Assembly: GCA_039819285.1 (NCBI GenBank)
Contig: JBCBSH010000074.1
Span: 1 to 18,867 of the forward strand
DNA length: 18,867 bases
Reading direction: 5' to 3'
From: JANQGH01 sp039819285
Lineage (GTDB): Bacteria; Pseudomonadota; Alphaproteobacteria; DSM-16000; Inquilinaceae
Each line of letters begins with the position of its first letter. Within the stretch, counting starts at the first letter, position 1. The position numbers and the translations under genes were made by a program. Of this stretch, positions 13,292 to 18,867 are shown piece by piece. The notes beneath the pieces are model-generated. The model was not told the DNA's origin and made no database searches. It saw nothing but the letters and a program-made list of their open reading frames with translations.

Positions 13292-15037
13292 CTAGTCCGC
13301 AGCGTCGATCTTCTTCGGTTTCCGCTTACGGGCTGGTTTCCGAGCCTTCTTTTCGGGCCTTGCCGGCGGTTCGCCGGTGTCGCGCCAGCGGAGATGGCGG
13401 GCCAGCGTGATCCAGCCCGTATCAGTAACGCTGCCACCATCCGTCACGCTGTCCTCAGGCAGCAGCGCGCCCAGTTCAGCGCCGTCCAAGCCAGCAGAGA
13501 AATCAGAGTCTTGCGGTGGCATACCCAGCCTCGGCGAAAAGGCGATTACGTCCTTAGGCAATGCCGGGGAGGCGCCGATCACGCGATGGTCGTCCTCTCG
13601 CCAGAGGGCGGACGGGTAAGACGCGAACATACGGTACGGATCGAGCGCCCGGCCGCCCTGCTGTTTGTGATCGCCCAGGTCGGCGTCGGCCGCCGCAAGC
13701 CGGCGGGCCTCCAGTTCGCGCCATAGATCCTGATACTGCGGGATGATGTTGCGCCAGTCATAAAGCTTGGCGACCCGGTCGCGGCCCGCGGCCCCCATTC
13801 TGGCGCGCAAGTCGGCATCATTGGCCAGCTTGGCGATCGCCCGGCCCGCCGCCCCGATATCCATCCACACCGTCTGCGTGATCGCATGCAGATACTCAGC
13901 GAAGTCGAGATAGAAACACTCATAGCGCCAGGCGGTCCGCCGACCGGCGTCCGGCGGGGGCATCGCGGTGGCCACCGTCATGCCAGTAACGCCATCCTCG
14001 ATCGTATCGCGAAAGCCGTCCCAGTCAGTCGCCACCACCGGCAGGCCGGCCGCCATGGCCTCGACCGGCACCAGGCCGAACGTCTCCTGGACGTTGTCGA
14101 CCAAAGCAACGAACAGGTCGGCCGCATGCCATATGTTCTCACGCACCTGCGGCTTTTGGCCGTCGACATAGTGAAAGACGACGTCGGGAGCGACCTGGCG
14201 CGCGGTGTCGAGAAAGGCGTCCTTGTCCTTGTCGTCGCGAAACCAACCGCACCAGATCATGTGCAGATTGGCGTCGATGGCCGCCGCGGCCTGCTGTAGG
14301 GCCATACAGGTTGGTCCCGGGTTCAGCTTGCGCTTGGCCGACAGCCGGCCGACGAACAGGGCTGCGATGTCCTGGTCGCCTATGTTCAGGCGTTGCCGCA
14401 GCCCCCGACCCGCCGCGCGCCGCTGATCGGTCGGCGCGAACAGGTCTTCGTTGACGCCAAGCGGGATCACCGGCAGTTGGACCGGACAGGACGGTTCGCC
14501 GCCGAACCGTTCCTTCAGGTATGCGCATTCAGCATCCAGCACCGCCTTGATCATGCTGTTTACCGCCCGCGAGGGGCAGATGACAGCGTCCCAAGCCTCC
14601 GTCGGCGCGCGCACCATGTCGACCAAGCCACCGACGATCCGGTCGCCGGCAGTCGAGTGGGCCACACCACAAAGGGAGAACCCCCAAGGGTCGACGCGCC
14701 GGCGCCACCAGGCAAACTCGCCGATCATCGGATCAGGCCGCCACACGAGCCCGGTCTGCCGCGCCTTGTGGATCACCGCGTAAGGGATGTGAATGACCTT
14801 CGTACCTTCCGCCGCCCTGGTCCCGATTTCGTCGCGCCATTGGTCAACCAAGGCCAGAAACGCCTTGCTTTCCTCCACGCTGGGCGAGGCGACGAAGAAC
14901 TGCTCATAGCCGCCGTGGCGCACCAGCCCCTTCAGGAAGGACTCGCCCGCCGCTTGGCGGCCCTCTACCCGCTCGCCGACCCGATAGGCCTCGGGCCTGA
15001 AAAACATCACCGGGTTGGGCGGGGCGGACAAAGGCAT
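13292..15037 (-). CDS. Glycosyltransferase, GT4-type, with a long C-terminal extension
   Basis: This 581-residue protein has a GT-B fold C-terminal nucleotide-sugar-binding half. FVGRLSAKRKLNP at 228-240 is the start of the second Rossmann domain. ETFGLVPVEAMAAGLPVVAT at 318-337 is the E-x7-E motif with the usual PVVAT strand. Beyond about residue 440 the chain continues for some 140 residues, ending in a Lys/Arg-rich tail (ARKPARKRKPKK) that is not part of the fold. The start is uncertain. The ATG at 15037 is the best conserved-looking choice (MPLSAPPNPVMFFRPEAYR), but no Shine-Dalgarno sequence stands before it, and an ATG at 15007 or at 15193 is also in frame. The sugar donor and acceptor are unknown. 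The methyltransferase gene follows on the same strand. Confidence 0.82.
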   Translation of the reverse strand: MPLSAPPNPVMFFRPEAYRVGERVEGRQAAGESFLKGLVRHGGYEQFFVASPSVEESKAFLALVDQWRDEIGTRAAEGTKVIHIPYAVIHKARQTGLVWRPDPMIGEFAWWRRRVDPWGFSLCGVAHSTAGDRIVGGLVDMVRAPTEAWDAVICPSRAVNSMIKAVLDAECAYLKERFGGEPSCPVQLPVIPLGVNEDLFAPTDQRRAAGRGLRQRLNIGDQDIAALFVGRLSAKRKLNPGPTCMALQQAAAAIDANLHMIWCGWFRDDKDKDAFLDTARQVAPDVVFHYVDGQKPQVRENIWHAADLFVALVDNVQETFGLVPVEAMAAGLPVVATDWDGFRDTIEDGVTGMTVATAMPPPDAGRRTAWRYECFYLDFAEYLHAITQTVWMDIGAAGRAIAKLANDADLRARMGAAGRDRVAKLYDWRNIIPQYQDLWRELEARRLAAADADLGDHKQQGGRALDPYRMFASYPSALWREDDHRVIGASPALPKDVIAFSPRLGMPPQDSDFSAGLDGAELGALLPEDSVTDGGSVTDTGWITLARHLRWRDTGEPPARPEKKARKPARKRKPKKIDAAD

Positions 15038-15228
15038 GGTCGGACGCCGCTGAACGGTCGAAGACAATCCGCCTGCGGTTCTAACGCCAGTTGCGATGCC
15101 GGGCAATGAGCCTGCGATCGCCGATCGGGGGGCTTTGGGTGGCGGTCCCGAAGCTCTGGCGCATTTCAAGGCGGCTGTCGATCGGCGCTTCAAAGCGGTG
15201 TCGACCCGGCCTGCGACGCCATGTCGAT

Positions 15229-15257
15229 TTGATAATAAGAATCGTTCTCATTATCTT
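15229..15257 (+). promoter_or_regulatory. Sigma70-like promoter with overlapping Fur-like operator
   Basis: TTGATA (15229-15234) and TATCTT (15252-15257) form a -35/-10 pair separated by exactly 17 bases. The stretch between and over them, 15231-15255, is a 25-base near-palindrome: GATAAT at the left, AGAA and TTCT in the middle and ATTATC at the right, the classic Fur-box style. A repressor bound here would block RNA polymerase. The start of transcription would be about 30 bases before the phosphatase-like gene. Whether Fur, or a relative such as Mur, binds cannot be decided from sequence. Confidence 0.75.
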
Positions 15258-15293
15258 TGCTAAACATCTTGCCGTTCAAATTGGGGGACATTC

Positions 15294-15959
15294 ATGATCC
15301 GATCGGGATCCAGCGCTACTTCTTTCATCAACCCTACCGCAACCCTGCTACTTGCCGGCGCATCGTTAATGATGCTGGCAGTCGGCGGCGCGTCACCTGC
15401 TCATGGCCAGTCCGGCGCCGTGACCAGCGAAGAGCTTGTCGAGGCCATGCGCGACGGCGGCCACGTAATCTTCATCCGCCATGCCCAGACCGAGCGGGAT
15501 TATGCCGATCAGATCGACGCGGTGATGGGCGACTGCTCCACCCAGCGCATGTTGAGCGAGGAGGGCTGGCACGAGGCGCGCGAGATTGGCGACGCGTTCG
15601 CGCGGCTGGACATACCGGTCGGCGCCGTGATCAGCAGCCAGTATTGCCGCGCCTGGCAGACAGCCGACCTCGCGTTCGGCGAATACGAGCAGAACGCCGA
15701 TCTCAACTTCGAGCCGGCCGAAACCTACACCGATGAGCAGACCGCCGCGATGCGCGACCGGGTCGTGCCGCATCTCGGCACAGTGCCGCCGGCCGGCGTC
15801 AACACCGTCCTGGTCGGCCATGACGACCCGTTCGAGGCGGCGACGGGCATTTATCCCGAGCCGATGGGCATCACTTACATCATCGTTCCGCAAGGCGATG
15901 GGGCGTTCGAAATACTGGGCAGCATCGATCCCGACGCCTGGCCGGCCTCCGTTGACTGA
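15294..15959 (+). CDS. Exported histidine phosphatase family protein
   Basis: This 221-residue protein has an N-terminal signal-like region (basic start, hydrophobic TLLLAGASLMMLAVGGA at about 17-33, AHGQ near 36-39) and should act in the periplasm or outside. The phosphatase fold is marked by FIRHAQTE at 60-67, with H63 as the phospho-accepting histidine, ISSQYCRAWQTA with R119, and VGHDDPFEA with H176 as the second histidine. The standard RHG triplet is RHA here, a common variant. A GGGGGA ribosome-binding site lies about eight bases before the ATG. It is the first gene behind a Fur-like promoter and precedes a metal-chelate ABC importer. It could dephosphorylate a phosphorylated ligand such as a siderophore precursor or phytate, but the substrate is unknown. 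Confidence 0.82.
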   Translation: MIRSGSSATSFINPTATLLLAGASLMMLAVGGASPAHGQSGAVTSEELVEAMRDGGHVIFIRHAQTERDYADQIDAVMGDCSTQRMLSEEGWHEAREIGDAFARLDIPVGAVISSQYCRAWQTADLAFGEYEQNADLNFEPAETYTDEQTAAMRDRVVPHLGTVPPAGVNTVLVGHDDPFEAATGIYPEPMGITYIIVPQGDGAFEILGSIDPDAWPASVD

Positions 15960-15992
15960 CAGGCACGGACGGTGATGCCAACGCGTGTCAAA

Positions 15993-16014
15993 GGCCGGTC
16001 CGAGAGGACCGGCC
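15993..16014 (+). terminator. Perfect GNRA-loop hairpin after the phosphatase-like gene
   Basis: GGCCGGTCC (15993-16001) pairs with GGACCGGCC (16006-16014) over nine perfect base pairs around a GAGA tetraloop. It begins 33 bases after the stop codon. The stem is strong but no run of T follows, so it may act as a transcript-stabilising or processing hairpin, or as part of a factor-assisted terminator. Confidence 0.5.
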
Positions 16015-16227
16015 GCGACCATGATCTCGACGAGTTGCTGCTGTGCGGGCTCGGGCATCCGGGCGACTATTGTGAGGCCGGGGCCGTTTCATGGGCGCTC
16101 GACGCGCTGTGCTGCCGCGCCCTTGAGTCCCCGCCGATTTCGCCCAGCCGGCTGGACAAAGATCATGCCAGCGTGTCTGGCCATTTCGCCTCCCGAGACG
16201 CCAAGACATCGGACAAATATGAACGCG

Positions 16228-16269
16228 AATGAGAATCGGTTGCAGTTTTTGGCTGGGCTGGCGTAGATT
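16228..16269 (+). promoter_or_regulatory. Weak promoter with Fur-like half-site before the binding-protein gene
   Basis: TTGCAG (16240-16245) and TAGATT (16264-16269) are separated by 18 bases. The sequence AATGAGAATC at 16228-16237 matches one half of the stronger Fur-like operator upstream, and TGAGAAT at 16230-16236 matches the left Fur half-site at six of seven positions. Predicted transcription would begin near 16276, consistent with translation from the GTG at 16304. The match is partial. Confidence 0.4.
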
Positions 16270-16303
16270 TGCGGCGCCCCTCATTTCTAGCGGAGACCGA
16301 CGC

Positions 16304-17383
16304 GTGTTTGATCGCCCACTGGCCACCCCCCTTGTTCTACTAAGCGCGCTTGCTATTGGCGGCGGCGCCAACGCCCAGCCGATCTCGGTGACGGATCAGT
16401 ATGATCGTTCAATCACGCTGGACGGTCCGGCCGAACGCATCGTGACGATCCCAATCCCGGCCGCCGCGATGGTGGTGGCGATCGATGGCGGGACGGAGCG
16501 GCTGGCCGGCATGCATCCCCTGTCGCGCTCGGCCCTGATGGACGGCATTCTGGGTGAGTTCTTTCCGGCCGCCGAAGAGATCCCGGCCGATTTCGTCGGC
16601 GACGGCTTCGCGCCCAATGTGGAAGAGGTGCTGCTGCTGGACCCGGACCTGGTCATCCAATGGGGCACGCGCGGCGACGACATCGTATTGCCACTGACCG
16701 ATGCCGGCTTGGACGTGCTGACGCTGGCCTATGGCACGGAGGATCTGACCCGCGAGTGGATCAACATCATCGGCTCGGTGACCCGGAACGAGGATAAATC
16801 GGAACGCCTGATCGACTGGCGCGACGAGGTCATGCAGACGGTACAAGACGATTTATCGGGGGTCAGCGACGAGGACCGCCCGCGCGTCGTCTATTTCCTG
16901 CGCTTTCTGTCAAATCTGCGCGTCGCCGGCGAAGGCACCTACAACGACTTTTACATCGATCTGGCGGGCGGCCAGAACCCGGCCGACGGCGCCAGCGGCT
17001 GGCTCAATGTGGACCCTGAGCAGATCATCGCCTGGGACCCGGAAGTCATCCTGCTGAACGGTTTCGAAAGCGGCCTGTCGCCCCAGGACGTCTATGACAA
17101 CCCCCTGTTTTCCGGGGTCAGCGCCGTGCGCGACGGCCGCGTCTATCAGGTGCCGCTGGGCGGCTATCGCTGGGACCCGCCGAGCCAGGAATCGCCGTTG
17201 ATGTGGATGTGGCTGGCAGAGGTTCTGCAGCCGGACCAGGTCGACTATCCGCTGCGCGAGGCGATCTCTGACGCCTATGGCTGGATCTACGGCCAAACGC
17301 CCAGCGTGGAGCAGATCGACGCCGTGCTGAGGCTGGAGGCCAATGGCGGGGCCGCCGGTTACGACGTCTTCAGCGCCGACTAG
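16304..17383 (+). CDS. Periplasmic substrate-binding protein of a metal-chelate (iron-type) ABC importer
   Basis: This 359-residue protein belongs to the FecB/BtuF-like class of binding proteins (two lobes joined by a helix). The N-terminus FDRPLATPLVLLSALAIGG then ANAQ is a signal peptide with a likely cut after residue 24 or so. PAERIVTIPIPA at 42-53 is the first lobe strand, and NVEEVLLLDPDLVIQWG at 105-121 is the hallmark segment of this family. I placed the start at GTG 16304 because GGAG at 16292-16295 lies eight bases before it and the signal peptide then begins correctly; an ATG at 16229 would put a non-signal stretch in front of it. It leads permease and ATPase genes. Iron(III)-siderophore is the likeliest ligand given the Fur-like sites, but heme, cobalamin or oxyanions cannot be excluded. 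Confidence 0.83.
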   Translation: MFDRPLATPLVLLSALAIGGGANAQPISVTDQYDRSITLDGPAERIVTIPIPAAAMVVAIDGGTERLAGMHPLSRSALMDGILGEFFPAAEEIPADFVGDGFAPNVEEVLLLDPDLVIQWGTRGDDIVLPLTDAGLDVLTLAYGTEDLTREWINIIGSVTRNEDKSERLIDWRDEVMQTVQDDLSGVSDEDRPRVVYFLRFLSNLRVAGEGTYNDFYIDLAGGQNPADGASGWLNVDPEQIIAWDPEVILLNGFESGLSPQDVYDNPLFSGVSAVRDGRVYQVPLGGYRWDPPSQESPLMWMWLAEVLQPDQVDYPLREAISDAYGWIYGQTPSVEQIDAVLRLEANGGAAGYDVFSAD

Positions 17384-17417
17384 CGGCGCGTAGGCCCTCA
17401 ACATAAGGGGCGGCGCC

Positions 17418-18485
17418 ATGGACTCCTCCGTCCAGACCGAAAACAGCCGCGCGTTTGGCGGAACCGACCTTCAAGGTATTGGCGTGACCACGGCGCTGGT
17501 CCTGCTGCTGCTCGCGGCGGCCGGCGTCTCCCTCTCGGTGGGACGATACCCGGTCGGGTTTTGGGACCTGATGACGATAGCGGGGGGCTGGATCGGGGTC
17601 GGTCCTGGCCGCGCCGGCGTGGGCGAGACCGACTGGCGCGTGGTCGAACTCGTGCGCGCGCCCCGGGTCTTAGTCGCCACGCTTTGCGGCGCCGGCCTGG
17701 CCCTGGCCGGCGCGACCCTGCAAGGCATCTTCCGCAATCCGCTGGTCGGCCCCCAGATGATCGGGGTCTCGTCCGGAGCGGCATTCGGCGGGGCGCTGGC
17801 AATCCTGCTGGTCCTTGGCGCGGCGGCCCTGATCGGCCTCGCCTTTGTCTTCGGCCTGCTCGCGGTCATGATCGTCTATCTGGTCAGCCGGCAGGACGGG
17901 CGATCGCCCATCCTGATGCTCGTGCTCGCCGGGGTTGTCGTCTCCGCCTTGTTCGGCGCCCTGGTGTCGCTGCTGACATATCTGGCCGACCCCAACGATA
18001 CCTTGCCGGCAATCGTCTTCTGGCTGATGGGCTCGTTCGCAGTGGCGAACTTCACCAAGGTCGCCATCGTTGCCGGGGCCCTGGTCCTGTTCGGCCTGCC
18101 GCTGCTGATGATGCGGTTCGGTATCAACCTCCTGTCGCTCGGCGATGAAGAGGCGGAGGCGCTGGGCGTCCCGGTCGAGCGCACCCGATGGATCGCCCTG
18201 ATCTGTGTCACGGCCATAACCGCCTCGACCGTCGCGATCGCCGGCATCGTCGGCTGGGTCGGCCTGGTAGTGCCCCACCTTGCGCGCATGATCGTGGGGC
18301 CGGACCACCGGCGCCTGTTGCCCGCCTCGGCCCTGCTCGGCGCCAGTTACATGATCGCGGTCGATACCGTGGCGCGGACCCTGACCCCGGCCGAAATCCC
18401 CCTCGGTGTCCTGACCGCCATCATCGGCGCACCGATTTTCGGCGTCCTGCTGCGCCGGACCCAGCGCAAGGGGTGGGAGGCATGA
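17418..18485 (+). CDS. FecCD-type ABC transporter permease
   Basis: This is a 355-residue inner-membrane permease with many hydrophobic segments (about ten). LAGATLQGIFRNPLVGPQMI at 97-116 is the conserved helix-loop of the family. GDEEAEALGVPVERTRW at about 242-258 is the cytoplasmic coupling loop that docks on the ATPase. GIVGWVGLVVPHLARMIVGP at 276-295 and IPLGVLTAIIGAPIFGVLLR at 327-346 close the fold. Length is in the normal range. AAGGGG lies about nine bases upstream of the ATG. Its TGA overlaps the ATG of the next gene (ATGA), indicating translational coupling. Confidence 0.92.
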   Translation: MDSSVQTENSRAFGGTDLQGIGVTTALVLLLLAAAGVSLSVGRYPVGFWDLMTIAGGWIGVGPGRAGVGETDWRVVELVRAPRVLVATLCGAGLALAGATLQGIFRNPLVGPQMIGVSSGAAFGGALAILLVLGAAALIGLAFVFGLLAVMIVYLVSRQDGRSPILMLVLAGVVVSALFGALVSLLTYLADPNDTLPAIVFWLMGSFAVANFTKVAIVAGALVLFGLPLLMMRFGINLLSLGDEEAEALGVPVERTRWIALICVTAITASTVAIAGIVGWVGLVVPHLARMIVGPDHRRLLPASALLGASYMIAVDTVARTLTPAEIPLGVLTAIIGAPIFGVLLRRTQRKGWEA

Positions 18486-18867
18486 TCGCGGCGCGGGGCA
18501 TCGGGTTTCGCTATCCCAGAAGCGATGCCTGGGTCTTCCAGGGCCTCTCGTTCGAGATCGAGGCCGGGCAGGTCTTCGGCATTCTGGGGCCGAACGGCCG
18601 CGGAAAGACGACGCTTCTGAAATGCCTGGTGGGCCTGATCAAGACCAGCGCCGGCACGCTGCACCTGCCCGACGCCATAGGCTACGTGCCCCAGGGGTTT
18701 TCGACGCCCTTTGCCTACACGGTGATGGACATCGTGCTGATGGGACGGGCGCGCCAGATCGGCACCTTCGGCTCGCCCCGCGCCCATGATCGCGCCATCG
18801 CCGCCGACGCGCTGGCCGACCTGGGCATCGAGCGCTTCGCCCGTCGCCTCGTGACCAGCCTATCCGG
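18482..18867 (+). CDS. ABC transporter ATP-binding protein (partial, cut by window edge)
   Basis: The gene starts at an ATG that overlaps the permease stop and remains open for 128 complete codons at the window edge. It begins MIAARGIGFRYPRSD. GPNGRGKTT at about 38-46 is the Walker A loop, and VPQGF further on carries the Q-loop glutamine. The sequence ends in TSLSG, the start of the LSGGQ signature motif. The missing part should hold the rest of the signature, Walker B and the H-loop. It powers the importer built with the preceding permease and binding protein. Confidence 0.9.
   Translation, partial: MIAARGIGFRYPRSDAWVFQGLSFEIEAGQVFGILGPNGRGKTTLLKCLVGLIKTSAGTLHLPDAIGYVPQGFSTPFAYTVMDIVLMGRARQIGTFGSPRAHDRAIAADALADLGIERFARRLVTSLS

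Larger units (their letters stand above)
15960..16303 (+). other. Non-coding spacer between phosphatase-like gene and ABC importer
   Basis: This 344-base stretch holds a strong hairpin at 15993-16014 and a weak promoter with a Fur-like half-site at 16228-16269. The rest (about 16015-16225) is GC-rich. An 86-codon open frame at 15972-16232 has no recognisable domain and no clear ribosome-binding site, so I do not call it as a gene. I see no tRNA and no complete riboswitch consensus. Confidence 0.55.

Noticed and set aside
15972..16232. 86-codon open frame between phosphatase-like gene and importer
   Set aside because: No recognisable domain, no clear ribosome-binding site and it runs through the strong hairpin; overlapping frames are also open, as expected in GC-rich DNA.
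16290..16303. GGAGACC resembling part of the cobalamin riboswitch box
   Set aside because: Only seven bases match, the rest of the conserved riboswitch core is missing, and the element is better explained as the ribosome-binding site of the GTG start.

Overview
The window is GC-rich, and its gene content points to a free-living Gram-negative alphaproteobacterium. That assignment rests on GC bias, family style and a large RTX/cadherin secreted protein. It is an inference; no rRNA or other marker is present. I count ten complete protein genes and one gene cut by the right edge. I see no tRNA, rRNA, CRISPR array or insertion sequence.

Left part (26-3846). A minus-strand pair encodes an AMP-forming acyl-CoA ligase and, 22 bases downstream, a ketopantoate-reductase-family dehydrogenase. 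Divergent from them is an AlkC-type DNA alkylation repair glycosylase with HEAT-like repeats and an Ig-like C-terminal domain.

Centre (3847-12310). After a relatively AT-rich leader lies one giant gene of 1851 codons. Its product carries N-terminal RTX calcium-binding repeats, a VCBS/cadherin-like domain, a long Ala/Gly-rich predicted-helical region, a second degenerate RTX unit and two cadherin-like repeats. The C-terminal half is three tandem modules of about 300-320 residues, each containing two divergent domains that resemble Hcp, the type VI secretion tube protein. That makes six Hcp-like units in one chain, equal to the number of subunits in an Hcp ring. Each module ends with the tripeptide FDW, which also ends the protein just before its last Met. 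No other type VI or type I secretion gene is visible. This is the most unusual object in the window. Two tandem MFS transporters of identical length (413 residues), clearly paralogous, follow on the same strand.

Right part (12327-18867). A minus-strand pair encodes a GT4-type glycosyltransferase with a C-terminal extension and a SAM-dependent methyltransferase. Divergent from it is an apparent iron-acquisition region. A sigma70-like promoter with a 25-bp Fur-like operator in its spacer drives an exported histidine-phosphatase-family protein. After a perfect hairpin and a second, weaker promoter/Fur-like site come a periplasmic binding protein, a FecCD-type permease and an ATPase truncated at the window edge. 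Together these make a metal-chelate (probably ferric-siderophore) ABC importer with an accompanying exported phosphatase-like protein.
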